Shown here: positions 21,756 through 29,191 of the stretch, piece by piece | Position numbering within the stretch: the first letter of the stretch is position 1 | Layout: each line of letters starts with the position of its first letter | Origin: Streptococcus cristatus | GTDB taxonomy: Bacteria > Bacillota > Bacilli > Lactobacillales > Streptococcaceae | DNA: 64,000 bases | Assembly (NCBI RefSeq): GCF_008369405.1 | Contig: NZ_VSJJ01000006.1 | Span: 62,001 to 126,000 of the forward strand | Direction: 5' to 3' | Notes under the pieces: model-generated | What the model was told of the DNA's origin: nothing | Database searches by the model: none | Seen by the model: only the letters and a program-made list of their open reading frames with translations | Program-made: the position numbers and the translations under genes

Positions 21756-21884
21756 GTGGCTTTTGGAGATAACGGACAACGTAAAAAAACTGGATTTGAA
21801 AAATTGACAATGCTGGTTGTAGTAATCATGTTACTTGTAACAGTCGGTGCAATTTTTGCATCAGCTATCGGCGCAATCTTCTAA
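21756..21884 (+). CDS. DUF4044-like 42-residue membrane protein
   Basis: GTG start with GAGG at 21745-21748. The protein has a short polar head (MAFGDNGQRKKTGFEKLT) and one membrane helix (about 18-41, rich in Val/Leu/Ile with a small-residue end). It has its own promoter and terminator, so it is a genuine single-gene unit. Such small proteins are conserved in streptococci, and their role is unknown to me. Confidence 0.75.
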   Translation: MAFGDNGQRKKTGFEKLTMLVVVIMLLVTVGAIFASAIGAIF

Positions 21885-21888
21885 TCCT

Positions 21889-21910
21889 AAACGCTGCAAG
21901 GCGTTTTTTT
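21889..21910 (+). terminator. Terminator of the small membrane gene
   Basis: AACGC - TGCAAG - GCGTT followed by T7. Confidence 0.8.
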
Positions 21911-21936
21911 AGAGTAAAAAAGAAGCGAGAATTTAT

Positions 21937-23247
21937 ATGAGTATGTTTTTAGATACAGCCAAGATTCAGGTCAAGGCTGGCAAGGGCGGCGATGGCATGG
22001 TGGCCTTTCGTCGAGAAAAATATGTACCCAATGGCGGACCTTGGGGCGGCGATGGCGGCCGTGGTGGCGATGTGATTTTTGTCGTGGATGAAGGTCTCCG
22101 TACCTTGATGGACTTCCGTTACAATCGTCATTTCAAGGCTCAATCGGGCGAAAAAGGAATGACCAAGGGAATGCACGGCCGAGGAGCGGAGGATTTGATT
22201 GTCCGTGTACCACAAGGAACGACCGTGCGTGATGCTGAAACTGGCAAGGTAATTACGGATTTGATCGAGCACGGTCAACGATTTATCGTGGCGCATGGTG
22301 GCCGTGGCGGTCGTGGTAATATCCGCTTTGCTACACCTAAAAATCCTGCTCCGGAAATTTCTGAAAATGGGGAGCCGGGTCAGGAAAGAGAATTACTGCT
22401 GGAGCTAAAAGTGCTGGCCGATGTTGGTCTGGTCGGTTTTCCTTCGGTTGGTAAGTCAACCCTTCTGAGTGTAATTACATCAGCCAAGCCAAAAATCGGG
22501 GCCTATCACTTTACCACGATTGTTCCTAATCTGGGTATGGTTCGGACTCAGTCTGGAGAATCTTTTGCGGTAGCCGATCTGCCAGGATTGATCGAAGGAG
22601 CCAGTCAGGGAGTAGGCCTAGGCACCCAGTTTCTTCGTCATATCGAGCGGACACGGGTCATTTTGCACGTTATTGATATGTCTGCTAGTGAGGGACGCGA
22701 TCCTTATGAAGATTACCTTGCGATCAACAAAGAGTTGGAGTCCTATAATTTGCGCTTGATGGAGCGGCCACAGATTATTGTAGCTAATAAGATGGATATG
22801 CCTGATAGCGCAGAAAACTTGAAAGAATTTAAGAAAAAATTGGCTGCCAACTATGATGAATTTGAAGAGTTGCCACAGATTTTCCCTATTTCTAGCCTGA
22901 CCAAGCAGGGGCTTGCCACACTCTTGGATGTGACGGCTGAGCTGCTGGATAAGACACCTGAGTTTCTGCTTTATGAAGAATCCGATATGGAAGACGAGGC
23001 TTATTATGGCTTTGATGAAGAAGCGCCAGCCTTCGAAATCTCCCGTGATGATGATGCTACATGGGTACTTTCAGGTGATAAGCTAGAAAAACTCTTTACA
23101 ATGACCAACTTTGACCGCGATGAGTCCATCATGAAATTCTCTCGTCAGTTGCGTGGTATGGGCGTTGACGAAGCACTTCGTGCGCGTGGTGCCAAGGACG
23201 GAGATTTGGTGCGCATCGGTAAGTTTGAGTTTGAATTTGTTGACTAA
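21937..23247 (+). CDS. obgE: Obg GTPase (ribosome assembly)
   Basis: 436 residues in three parts: the glycine-rich Obg fold (about 1-158, with repeated GGDGG and GGRGG turns); the GTPase domain with P-loop [11 protein letters not shown] (about 165-175), DLPGLIEGA and NKMD; and the C-terminal OCT domain (about 355-436). It is a large-subunit maturation GTPase also tied to the stringent response. The start is the first ATG (MSMFLDTA), with an AAGAAGCGAG ribosome binding site. Confidence 0.97.
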   Translation: MSMFLDTAKIQVKAGKGGDGMVAFRREKYVPNGGPWGGDGGRGGDVIFVVDEGLRTLMDFRYNRHFKAQSGEKGMTKGMHGRGAEDLIVRVPQGTTVRDAETGKVITDLIEHGQRFIVAHGGRGGRGNIRFATPKNPAPEISENGEPGQERELLLELKVLADVGLVGFPSVGKSTLLSVITSAKPKIGAYHFTTIVPNLGMVRTQSGESFAVADLPGLIEGASQGVGLGTQFLRHIERTRVILHVIDMSASEGRDPYEDYLAINKELESYNLRLMERPQIIVANKMDMPDSAENLKEFKKKLAANYDEFEELPQIFPISSLTKQGLATLLDVTAELLDKTPEFLLYEESDMEDEAYYGFDEEAPAFEISRDDDATWVLSGDKLEKLFTMTNFDRDESIMKFSRQLRGMGVDEALRARGAKDGDLVRIGKFEFEFVD

Positions 23248-23258
23248 GGAGATATGTA

Positions 23259-23414
23259 ATGGGTGATAAACCAATATCTTTCCGAGATGAAAATGGCAAC
23301 TTTGTCTCAGCAGCAGATGTTTGGAATGCAGAAAAGCTGGAAGAACTCTTCAACCGGCTAAATCCAAATCGCAAACTTCGCCTTGAGCGAGAAAAATTGA
23401 AAGAAAATCAATAG
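23259..23414 (+). CDS. Small 51-residue protein downstream of obgE
   Basis: The protein begins MGDKPISFRDENG and ends LRLEREKLKENQ; it is acidic then basic with a helical C-terminal half. AAGGAG precedes it. An ATG at 23254 is followed at once by TAA, so 23259 is the start. It lies 11 bases after obgE and is certainly co-transcribed. A small gene is also found here in other streptococci, as I recall; no function can be assigned. Confidence 0.7.
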   Translation: MGDKPISFRDENGNFVSAADVWNAEKLEELFNRLNPNRKLRLEREKLKENQ

Positions 23415-23422
23415 TTGAAACC

Positions 23423-23490
23423 AATCCTTTGAGATGAAGGAATGAGTGACAGTAGTCATGCTGCTTCATTCCAGATTTCAAAGGATTTTC
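23423..23490 (+). terminator. obgE operon terminator
   Basis: Long stem: AATCCTTTGA (23423-23432) with TCAAAGGATT (23478-23487), and an inner GAATGA / TCATTC. A short T-rich end follows. Confidence 0.6.
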
Positions 23491-23501
23491 TATTGGAAAA
23501 A

Positions 23502-23540
23502 ACAAAAAAAGCCAAATCCGATTTTTCGGAAATGGCTTTG
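23502..23540 (-). terminator. rpmE2 terminator
   Basis: On the minus strand AAAGCCA-TT-TCCGA pairs with TCGGA-TT-TGGCTTT, followed by a T7 run. It closes the L31 gene. Confidence 0.85.
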
Positions 23541-23572
23541 TATCAACATTCTTTTTAATGTCAATACGGTTC

Positions 23573-23815
23573 TTATTTGAGACCGTATTTCTTGTTGAAA
23601 CGATCCACACGTCCATCTGCTTGAGTGAACTTTTGACGTCCAGTGTAGAATGGGTGTGAGTCTGATGAAATTTCGACACGGATCAATGGGTAAGTTTCGC
23701 CTTCGAATTCAACAGTTTCGTTTGAACGTTTAGTTGAACCGCTAAGGAACTTGTAGCCAGTAGTAGTGTCCATAAATACAACTTGACGGTATTCTGGGTG
23801 AATGTCTTTTCTCAT
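23573..23815 (-). CDS. rpmE2: Ribosomal protein L31, type B (zinc-free)
   Basis: 80 residues, [14 protein letters not shown]...[11 protein letters not shown]. No CxxC pairs are present, so this is the zinc-independent paralogue. It is the 50S protein that bridges to 30S. It has its own promoter, a short leader hairpin and its own terminator. Whether a zinc-binding copy exists elsewhere cannot be seen here. Confidence 0.96.
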   Translation of the reverse strand: MRKDIHPEYRQVVFMDTTTGYKFLSGSTKRSNETVEFEGETYPLIRVEISSDSHPFYTGRQKFTQADGRVDRFNKKYGLK

Positions 23816-23836
23816 TTTAAAAAAATCCTTTCTGCC

Positions 23837-23902
23837 ATGGACTCTTTGCGAGCCATAGATTAGTTACTTTGATAGTTTATCAAATTCTAAATGATTTGAC
23901 AA
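23837..23902 (-). promoter_or_regulatory. rpmE2 promoter and leader hairpin
   Basis: On the minus strand: TTGTCA (23902-23897), 17 bases, TAAACT (23879-23874) preceded by TGA. In the leader, ATGGCTC - GCAAA - GAGTCCAT (23856-23837) forms a small hairpin of the kind used as an L31 autoregulatory site in Firmicutes. The regulatory reading is inference. Confidence 0.5.
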
Positions 23903-23920
23903 GTCTTTTGGATGATTTTC

Positions 23921-24856
23921 TTACTTTTTTGCTCTTTCTTTTAATTTTTGATAAATTAAGTCCACTTCATCTTTGGAATAAGCATTGGCACCGCTGGCAA
24001 GCGGATGGCCACCTCCATCATGTTGCTTGGCAATTTCATTGATTGGAGTATATTTACTGCGCATCCGCACACGATAATGGCCGTCAGGCTGTTCGACAAA
24101 GATGGCCCATATCTGGACATCTTCGATCCGTCCGGGTGCAGCTACAATAGCTGAAGTATCAGCATCCGTCAGCTGATTTTCTTTCAATAACTGCTGAGAT
24201 AGGATAACGCGCGCAGCACCATTCTCATCAATTTCTAGATTATCGTAAACATAACCTTGCAGCTTGGCAACTTGATGCGTGATGGAGTCCATTTTTCGAG
24301 AAAGCTCTGAAAAATTAAAGGCGTATTGGCGAAGTTTTCCAGCAACCTCAAATGTGCGTGCAGTAGTCGCTGGATAGAGGAAACGACCTGTATCCCCGAC
24401 AATGCCAGCATAGAGGAGTTTAGCGATATAGTCATTAACTTCTAAGTGATTTTCGAAGGCAAAAAGAGCGATAATTTCGCTCGTGCTACTAGCATCTGTA
24501 TCAACCAGCAGCAAATCTCCGTAGGCATCATCGTTGGGATGATGGTCGATTTTAATCAAAAAGTCGCCTGTACTGTAGCGCTGATCATCAATGCGAGGAG
24601 TGTTGGCTGTATCGCATACGACTACCAAGGCCTGCTCATAGTCCGCATCTGTCACCTCATCCATCTTTGCTAGCCAAGTAAGACTAGGCTCGTCGTAACC
24701 TGTGACTTTGATAGATTTTTCAGGAAAGTTGAGCTGGAGAAGCTTTTGTAAACCGACTTGACTGCCAATCGCATCTGGATCAGGGCGCATGTGGCGGTGG
24801 ATGATAATTTTATCGTATTCCTTAATTTTTTTCAGAATTTTGCTATAGATACTCAT
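23921..24856 (-). CDS. DHH/DHHA1 phosphoesterase (NrnA/Pde2-like)
   Basis: 311 residues. The DHH domain carries metal-binding motifs HRHMRPDPDAIGS (about 20-32), VVCDTANTPR and IDHHPND. The DHHA1 C-terminus has GGGHPLASGA. Stand-alone DHH-DHHA1 proteins hydrolyse pApA, short RNAs or c-di-AMP; the streptococcal member is known as Pde2. With cdaA 5 kb away, the window holds both ends of c-di-AMP metabolism. Substrate is by family only. Confidence 0.85.
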   Translation of the reverse strand: MSIYSKILKKIKEYDKIIIHRHMRPDPDAIGSQVGLQKLLQLNFPEKSIKVTGYDEPSLTWLAKMDEVTDADYEQALVVVCDTANTPRIDDQRYSTGDFLIKIDHHPNDDAYGDLLLVDTDASSTSEIIALFAFENHLEVNDYIAKLLYAGIVGDTGRFLYPATTARTFEVAGKLRQYAFNFSELSRKMDSITHQVAKLQGYVYDNLEIDENGAARVILSQQLLKENQLTDADTSAIVAAPGRIEDVQIWAIFVEQPDGHYRVRMRSKYTPINEIAKQHDGGGHPLASGANAYSKDEVDLIYQKLKERAKK

Positions 24857-24924
24857 TGTGAACCTCTTAAACTTTCTCTAGTTATTGTAGCACAAGAATT
24901 TTTATTTTTAAAATAAAAAAGATG

Positions 24925-24933
24925 TGTTATAAT
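24925..24933 (+). promoter_or_regulatory. Flavodoxin promoter (extended -10)
   Basis: TGTTATAAT with TATAAT at 24928-24933. The -35 region is only T/A-rich. It lies after an in-frame upstream ATG and supports the start at 24962. Confidence 0.6.
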
Positions 24934-24961
24934 GAATGAAGATTATAATTTGGAGGGAACT

Positions 24962-25402
24962 ATGACCTTAGCGAAAATTGTATTTGCCAGTATGACTGGA
25001 AACACCGAGGAAATTGCCGATATTGTGGCGGATAAGCTAAGAGAACTAGATGTAGAAGTTGAAGTGGACGAGTGCACCACTGTCGATGCAGAAGATTTCT
25101 TGGAAGCAGATATTGCGATTGTAGCGACCTATACCTATGGTGACGGTGAGCTACCTGATGAAATGATGGACTTTTACGAAGACTTGTCTGGATTGGATTT
25201 GTCTGGCAAGGTCTACGGAGTGGTCGGTTCAGGCGATACTTTTTACGATGAATTCTGCAAGGCTGTTGATGATTTTGATGCTGTTTTTACGGCTACAGGA
25301 GCAGTGAAAGGTTCAGAATGTGTCAAAGTAGATCTTTCTGCTGAAGAAGATGATATTGAGCGCTTGGAAGCATTTGCGGAAGAGTTGGTAAGTAAAGTTT
25401 AA
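24962..25402 (+). CDS. Flavodoxin
   Basis: 146 residues from ATG 24962, directly behind TGGAGGGA. The FMN phosphate loop is SMTGNTEEIA (about 9-18), and the ring-binding loops TYTYGDGELPD and SGDTFYDEFC match short-chain flavodoxins. It is a low-potential electron carrier used in place of ferredoxin. The protein is strongly acidic. It has its own promoter and a terminator behind. Confidence 0.93.
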   Translation: MTLAKIVFASMTGNTEEIADIVADKLRELDVEVEVDECTTVDAEDFLEADIAIVATYTYGDGELPDEMMDFYEDLSGLDLSGKVYGVVGSGDTFYDEFCKAVDDFDAVFTATGAVKGSECVKVDLSAEEDDIERLEAFAEELVSKV

Positions 25403-25411
25403 AATGACAAT

Positions 25412-25440
25412 ATGGGAAGCGGCTGTAGCCGTTTTTCTTT
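25412..25440 (+). terminator. Flavodoxin terminator
   Basis: AAGCGGCT - GT - AGCCGTTTTTCTTTT. Confidence 0.75.
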
Positions 25441-25457
25441 TGTTAAAGTATTATTTT

Positions 25458-25486
25458 CTGACAATTCTCATGATTAGGAGTATAAT
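25458..25486 (+). promoter_or_regulatory. sufB promoter
   Basis: CTGACA (25458-25463), 17 bases, TATAAT (25481-25486). It lies 39 bases before the ATG, with AAGGAGGAG as a strong ribosome binding site. Confidence 0.75.
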
Positions 25487-25525
25487 ATAGGTAAGCGTTA
25501 TCCCTTAGATAAAGGAGGAGTTCCT

Positions 25526-26908
25526 ATGAAAGAACGCGACTATGCCTTTGGCTTTCATGATGATGTTAAGCCACTCTTTTCAACTGGTAAGGGCCTGACT
25601 GAAGAAGTTGTTCGAGAAATCTCAGAAATCAAGAATGAGCCCCAGTGGATGTTGGATTATCGCCTCCGCTCTTTGGAACTATTTCATAAGTTACCTATGC
25701 CCGACTTTGGCCCTGATTTGTCAGGGATTCGCTTTGATGATGTTATCTATTATCAGAAGCTAAGCGGAGATCGGGCTCGCAGTTGGGATGAAGTTCCAGA
25801 AGAGATTAAGAAAACCTTCGACCGCTTGGGAATTCCAGAAGCCGAGAAGCGCTTTCTATCTGGAGCTGTGGCTCAGTATGAATCTGAAGTGGTTTACCAC
25901 AATATGAAGGAAGAGTTTGCCAAGTTGGGGATTATCTTTACTGATACGGATACGGCTGTTCAGGAATATCCGGACTTGGTCAAGCAGTATTTTGGTACTG
26001 TGATTTCAAATGCTGAGCATAAATTCTCTGCTCTTAATAGTGCGGTTTGGTCCGGCGGAACTTTTATCTATGTGCCCAAGAATGTCCAGTGCCAAGTTCC
26101 TGTTCAGACTTATTTCCGTATCAATGGTGAAAATGCCGGCCAGTTTGAGCGCTCCTTGATGATTATCGAGGAGGGTGGTTCTATCCAGTATATTGAGGGC
26201 TGCACAGCACCGACTTATACAAGCAATAGTCTTCATGCGGCAAATGTCGAAATCATTGTCAAAAAAGATGCCTTTTTCCGCTACACAACCATTCAAAACT
26301 GGTCGGACAATGTCTATAACCTCGTAACGGAGCGGGGGATTGTTGAAGAAGGCGGCACCTTAGAATGGATTGATGGGAACTTAGGCAGTAAGGTCAATAT
26401 GAAATATCCTTGTAGCATTCTTAATGGCCGTAACGCGAGAACTTCTGTTCTATCCATGTCCTTTGCCAACTATGGCCAGCATTTGGATGCGGGTTGTAAG
26501 GTATTTCATAATGCTCCTAAGACTTCCAGTACCTTAATTTCTAAATCAGTGGCCAAGGATGGTGGTAAGACAGACTATCGTGGTCAGGTTCGCTTTGGCA
26601 AGAATAGTGCAGGTTCCAAATCTCATATCGAGTGCGATACTATTCTGATGGATGGCGAGTCCAGTTCCGACACCATTCCTTTTAATGAAATCCATAATTC
26701 CAATGTCGCGCTAGAACATGAAGCTAAGGTTTCCAAAGTGTCTGAGGATCAGCTCTACTACCTGATGAGTCGAGGAATCAGCGAAGAAGAAGCCACAGCT
26801 ATGATTATCAACGGATTTATGGAACCCATTACCAAAGAACTACCAATGGAATATGCCGTTGAACTCAACCAACTCATCAACATGAGTATGGAAGGCTCAG
26901 TTGGCTAA
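25526..26908 (+). CDS. sufB: Fe-S cluster scaffold SufB, stand-alone copy
   Basis: 460 residues, full length and intact. SufB core landmarks: the right-handed beta-helix region [21 protein letters not shown] motif, the SufBD motif [24 protein letters not shown] (shown here only by name; about residues 370-393), and the end [14 protein letters not shown]. SufB forms the SufBC2D scaffold with SufC and SufD. Here no sufC, sufD, sufS or sufU is adjacent, although in streptococci sufB is normally the last gene of sufCDSUB. It has its own promoter and terminator. It may be a second copy or a displaced one; the rest of the genome is needed to tell. Confidence 0.93.
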   Translation: MKERDYAFGFHDDVKPLFSTGKGLTEEVVREISEIKNEPQWMLDYRLRSLELFHKLPMPDFGPDLSGIRFDDVIYYQKLSGDRARSWDEVPEEIKKTFDRLGIPEAEKRFLSGAVAQYESEVVYHNMKEEFAKLGIIFTDTDTAVQEYPDLVKQYFGTVISNAEHKFSALNSAVWSGGTFIYVPKNVQCQVPVQTYFRINGENAGQFERSLMIIEEGGSIQYIEGCTAPTYTSNSLHAANVEIIVKKDAFFRYTTIQNWSDNVYNLVTERGIVEEGGTLEWIDGNLGSKVNMKYPCSILNGRNARTSVLSMSFANYGQHLDAGCKVFHNAPKTSSTLISKSVAKDGGKTDYRGQVRFGKNSAGSKSHIECDTILMDGESSSDTIPFNEIHNSNVALEHEAKVSKVSEDQLYYLMSRGISEEEATAMIINGFMEPITKELPMEYAVELNQLINMSMEGSVG

Positions 26909-26930
26909 AAATACCCTAACGGGTATTTTT
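26907..26930 (+). terminator. sufB terminator
   Basis: AAAAATACCC - TAAC - GGGTATTTTT; the left arm contains the sufB stop codon. Confidence 0.85.
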
Positions 26931-27065
26931 AGGTTGCAGATAAAAACTCGCTTTTGCGAGTTCTCCTTAATCCAAGGTCCAGGGGACTGTTTTAGGTTGT
27001 GGATAAAAACTCGCTTCTGCGAAGTTCCCTTTAATCTAAGTTCTGTGAGCCTGTTTTAGGTTGCG
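26927..27065 (+). repeat. Tandem ~63-bp repeat with internal hairpins
   Basis: Two full units (26927-26989 and 26990-27053) and the beginning of a third (27054-27065). Each starts TTTTAGGTTG, continues with ATAAAAACTCGC, forms a hairpin (ACTCGC - TTTT - GCGAGT in unit 1; a slightly degenerate form in unit 2) and ends in CTG. The units differ at scattered positions, so the duplication is not fresh. It fills the gap between sufB and the chorismate mutase gene. Confidence 0.75.
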
Positions 27066-27161
27066 TATGGGAGGCAAAGTCAAGTGAGATAATAGGGATT
27101 TTCAATTATTTGACCTTGCTGTTTATTTGGAGTAATGCTAGAACATTTTCCTAATTTTTGA

Positions 27162-27167
27162 TATGAT
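27162..27167 (+). promoter_or_regulatory. Possible promoter of the chorismate mutase-crcB operon
   Basis: TATGAT preceded by TTTTGA; no clear -35. The gene follows 25 bases later behind AAGGAGG. Confidence 0.4.
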
Positions 27168-27191
27168 AGATAGAACACAAGGAGGAAGCTG

Positions 27192-27458
27192 ATGAATTTA
27201 GAAAAAATTAGACAGGAAATTGACCGAGTGGACGATGCCCTAGTTGCCTTGCTGGAAAAGCGCATGAATCTAGTTGGACAAGTAGTGGATTTTAAAAAAT
27301 CGACTGGAAAGGCTGTTTTGGATAATAAGCGCGAAGAAGTGATTGTTTCTAGGGTTGCGGATAAAGTGGAAAACAAGGACTACCAAGCAGCCATCGTTGC
27401 GACCTTTTCAGATATTCTGAAACATTCTCGTACCTTTCAGAAGCAGCAAATCAGATGA
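27192..27458 (+). CDS. Chorismate mutase (AroQ type)
   Basis: 88 residues, the single-domain AroQ size. The pattern LEKIRQEIDRVDDALVALLEKRM, then K38-type DFKKSTG and DNKREEVIVSRV, gives the all-helical enzyme with its Arg/Lys active-site set. It converts chorismate to prephenate for Phe/Tyr. It overlaps the first crcB by 4 bases (ATGA), an arrangement I recall from other streptococci, though the link to fluoride export is unexplained. Confidence 0.9.
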   Translation: MNLEKIRQEIDRVDDALVALLEKRMNLVGQVVDFKKSTGKAVLDNKREEVIVSRVADKVENKDYQAAIVATFSDILKHSRTFQKQQIR

Positions 27459-27829
27459 AGGAGATAAAAAACTCACTGGCTATTTTCTTGGCAGCCATGC
27501 TAGGCGGCTGGCTTCGATATCAGGCTTCTTTATTGATTACATTTACAGGGCATTTTCCACTGGCCACACTTTTAGTCAACTATTTAGGAACCTTCCTACT
27601 AATCTATTTGATTAAAGGTTATTTAACAAGCAAGCAGGTTACCAAACGTTTGCTCCTAGCTTTGTCGACAGGATTTTGTGGCGGCTTGACGACTTTTTCG
27701 GGTCTTCTTTTAGACTCACTCAAATTGCTGGATTTAGGCCGTTATCCGGAATTATTCGTGTATTTATCCTTGAGTATCGGCGGCAGCCTTTGCATTGCTT
27801 TATGGGCTGGAAGGAAGGTGGCCGCATGA
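27455..27829 (+). CDS. crcB: Fluoride channel Fluc/CrcB, first subunit
   Basis: 124 residues with four membrane helices. The Fluc signature is present: GGWLRYQAS (helix 1) and LATLLVNYLGTFLL, with the helix-3 break GFCGGLTTFSGLL that carries the conserved Na+ site and phenylalanine. In Firmicutes, two different small Fluc proteins encoded side by side form an antiparallel heterodimer. The ATGA overlap with the second copy supports this. No fluoride riboswitch is visible upstream. Confidence 0.9.
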   Translation: MKEIKNSLAIFLAAMLGGWLRYQASLLITFTGHFPLATLLVNYLGTFLLIYLIKGYLTSKQVTKRLLLALSTGFCGGLTTFSGLLLDSLKLLDLGRYPELFVYLSLSIGGSLCIALWAGRKVAA

Positions 27830-28152
27830 TTTGGTTTTTGCTCGTTGCTTGCGGTCTAGGAGCTCTTGTCCGTTACTTTTTTTCTAAGGTCAATAGCAGA
27901 GCTGCTCTGCCAGTAGGCACCTTGATGGCTAATGTACTGGGAGCTTTTTTGATTGGATATTTTTATAATCATATCCAAGATAAGCAACTGTATAGCATTT
28001 TGGCAACAGGTTTCTGTGGCGGTTTAACAACTCTTTCCACCTTTAATGCTGAATTAGCAGAGCTGTTCTCAGATAAGAAGAAGTTTAGCTTCTATCTGAT
28101 GTTGACCTACCTTTTAGGATTTTTAGCGATTCTTTTAGGAATTTTTATCTAA
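27826..28152 (+). CDS. crcB: Fluoride channel Fluc/CrcB, second subunit
   Basis: 108 residues from ATG 27826, which overlaps the first crcB by ATGA. A far upstream in-frame ATG would lie within the other gene. Four helices; GLGALVRYFFS, GTLMANVLGAFLIGYF and GFCGGLTTLSTFNAE mark the pore. It is clearly different in sequence from the first subunit, as expected of a heterodimeric Fluc with opposite topologies. Confidence 0.9.
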   Translation: MIWFLLVACGLGALVRYFFSKVNSRAALPVGTLMANVLGAFLIGYFYNHIQDKQLYSILATGFCGGLTTLSTFNAELAELFSDKKKFSFYLMLTYLLGFLAILLGIFI

Positions 28153-28157
28153 AAATC

Positions 28158-28255
28158 TTTACTTTTACTAGAATTTTGATATAATATACTTTGTGCATAA
28201 ATGGATGCACTAAAAAAACGGCTAATCCGCTGTTGTCTAGAGCTACAAGATTAGC
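28158..28255 (+). promoter_or_regulatory. rplS promoter and leader structures
   Basis: TTTACT (28158-28163), 16 bases, TATAAT (28180-28185). The leader starts with GTGCAT / ATGCAC (28193-28198 and 28205-28210) and continues with GCTAATC (28221-28227) pairing GATTAGC (28249-28255). The latter resembles the L19 leaders known from Bacillus-type bacteria; autoregulation is inference. Confidence 0.6.
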
Positions 28256-28270
28256 AAGATAGGAGAAAAA

Positions 28271-28618
28271 ATGAATCCATTAATTCAAAGCTTGACTGAA
28301 GGTCAACTTCGCTCAGATATCCCTGCATTCCGTCCTGGTGACACTGTCCGCGTTCACGCGAAAGTTGTCGAAGGAACTCGCGAACGTATCCAGATCTTTG
28401 AAGGTGTCGTTATCGCTCGCAAAGGTGCTGGAATTTCAGAAAACTACACAGTTCGTAAAATCTCTAACGGTGTAGGTGTTGAACGTACTTTCCCAATCCA
28501 CACTCCACGTGTTGACAAGATTGAAGTCGTTCGTTACGGTAAAGTTCGTCGTGCTAAATTGTACTACCTTCGTGCATTGCAAGGTAAGGCAGCGCGTATC
28601 AAAGAAATCCGTCGTTAA
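28271..28618 (+). CDS. rplS: Ribosomal protein L19
   Basis: 115 residues, normal length. [16 protein letters not shown] and [12 protein letters not shown] are family motifs, with a basic C-terminus. It lies at the 30S-50S interface. Biased codon use; AGGAG ribosome binding site. Confidence 0.98.
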   Translation: MNPLIQSLTEGQLRSDIPAFRPGDTVRVHAKVVEGTRERIQIFEGVVIARKGAGISENYTVRKISNGVGVERTFPIHTPRVDKIEVVRYGKVRRAKLYYLRALQGKAARIKEIRR

Positions 28619-28627
28619 TATCAGAAA

Positions 28628-28653
28628 TGACTCTGTCACTTGGCAGAGTTTTT
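28628..28653 (+). terminator. rplS terminator
   Basis: ACTCTG - TCACTTGG - CAGAGT followed by T5. Confidence 0.8.
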
Positions 28654-28658
28654 CTCTA

Positions 28659-28730
28659 GTCCCCTTAGTTCAATGGATATAACAACTCCCTCCTAAGGAG
28701 TAGTTGCTGGTTCGATTCCGGCAGGGGACA
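28659..28730 (+). tRNA. tRNA-Arg (CCU)
   Basis: Acceptor GTCCCCT pairs with AGGGGAC, discriminator A, CCA not encoded. The anticodon stem ACTCC / GGAGT surrounds the loop CTCCTAA, so the anticodon is CCT. The T-arm is CTGG-TTCGATT-CCGG. It decodes the rare AGG codon. It is followed by its own terminator and then the CRISPR locus. Confidence 0.95.
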
Positions 28731-28738
28731 TAAATATT

Positions 28739-28769
28739 AAAACTACGTTCATTTGAACGTAGTTTTTTT
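28739..28769 (+). terminator. tRNA terminator
   Basis: AAACTACGTTC - ATTT - GAACGTAGTTTTTTT. Confidence 0.85.
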
Positions 28770-28847
28770 AGTGAATTTGTTGAAAACGCTTTGAATTTCG
28801 TTGCCTTTTTATAGAAATAAGAGTAAAATATAGTTATTATAGTAAAT

Positions 28848-28943
28848 AAAAAAGCACCGAATCGGTGCGCACTTTTTCAAGTTGTGTACGGACAAAAGCC
28901 TTATTTTAACTTGCTGTGTTGTTTCGAATAGTTCCAACAACTT
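28848..28943 (-). ncRNA. tracrRNA (short form)
   Basis: On the minus strand, the anti-repeat GGAACTATTCGAAACAACAC... (28934 downward) pairs with the array repeat over 23 bases with only one G-U wobble. It is followed by GCAAGTTAAAATAAGGC, a nexus, a CAACTTGAAAAAGTG hairpin, the GCACCGA-TTCGGTGC terminator hairpin (28868-28854) and T6. The tail is nearly that of S. pyogenes tracrRNA. It pairs with pre-crRNA for RNase III processing and loads Cas9. The start is inferred from the promoter at 28950-28978. Confidence 0.95.
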
Positions 28944-28949
28944 TATTGT

Positions 28950-28978
28950 ACTATACTTATCAAAGATTATCAAGTGAA
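28950..28978 (-). promoter_or_regulatory. Promoter of short tracrRNA
   Basis: On the minus strand TTCACT (28978-28973), 17 bases, TATAGT (28955-28950). This puts the start near 28943, just upstream of the anti-repeat. Confidence 0.6.
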
Positions 28979-28998
28979 ATGTAAATTATTTTACAGAT

Positions 28999-29024
28999 AC
29001 GATAAAAAGCTATTTTAAAGCTGT
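28999..29024 (-). repeat. Degenerate second anti-repeat
   Basis: Minus-strand ACAGC-T-TTAAAATA-GCTTTTTATCG aligns with the true anti-repeat ACAGC-AAG-TTAAAATA-AGGCTTTTGTCCG. It immediately follows the half-repeat and can fold back on it (12 base pairs, one G-U). Confidence 0.45.
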
Positions 29025-29044
29025 AAACAACACAGCTCTAAAAC
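29025..29044 (-). repeat. CRISPR half-repeat, tracrRNA orientation
   Basis: The first 20 bases of the array repeat (GTTTTAGAGCTGTGTTGTTT) are present without a mismatch on the minus strand; the other 16 are lost. It lies 26-30 bases from the degenerate repeat, like a repeat-spacer-repeat unit. Confidence 0.85.
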
Positions 29045-29070
29045 CTTGCTGGAAATTTTTGAAAAAATCT

Positions 29071-29106
29071 AGTTTAGTATTATTCGAAACAATACAGTTC
29101 TAAAAC
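29071..29106 (-). repeat. Degenerate CRISPR repeat, tracrRNA orientation
   Basis: 28 of 36 positions match the array repeat in reverse complement. The first 7 bases (GTTTTAG) and the central TTGTTTCGAAT are kept; changes are concentrated at the distal end. Confidence 0.85.
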
Positions 29107-29163
29107 TAAAATACAACTCATTACTAATTCTAACAGATTTCTACAAATATAGCATTCATTTTA

Positions 29164-29191
29164 TTGAAATTTTCATTAGAAATGTTACAAT
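29164..29191 (+). promoter_or_regulatory. cas operon promoter
   Basis: TTGAAA (29164-29169), 16 bases, extended -10 TGTTACAAT (TACAAT 29186-29191). The start is expected near 29198. It is divergent from, and overlaps upstream with, the possible long tracrRNA promoter. Confidence 0.7.

Larger units (their letters stand above)
28848..29139 (-). ncRNA. Putative long tracrRNA (tracr-L-like, self-targeting guide)
   Basis: A possible minus-strand start near 29139 (extended -10 TGCTATATT at 29154-29146) would give a transcript of about 290 bases that ends at the tracrRNA terminator. It would contain, in order: a guide-like stretch (to 29107), a degenerate CRISPR repeat (29106-29071), a second spacer-like stretch, a half-repeat (29044-29025), and the full tracrRNA. 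The last 12 guide bases match the cas9 promoter next to an AGG PAM. This copies the known S. pyogenes tracr-L design. No transcript evidence is available here. Confidence 0.55.

Noticed and set aside
27068..27454. Fluoride riboswitch upstream of the crcB pair
   Set aside because: The crcB genes overlap the chorismate mutase gene, and no conserved fluoride aptamer could be recognised in the short leader.
28619..28769. tRNA-Arg as an attachment site for an integrated element carrying the CRISPR locus
   Set aside because: No second copy of the tRNA 3' end, no integrase and no mobile genes were seen; the neighbourhood alone is not evidence.
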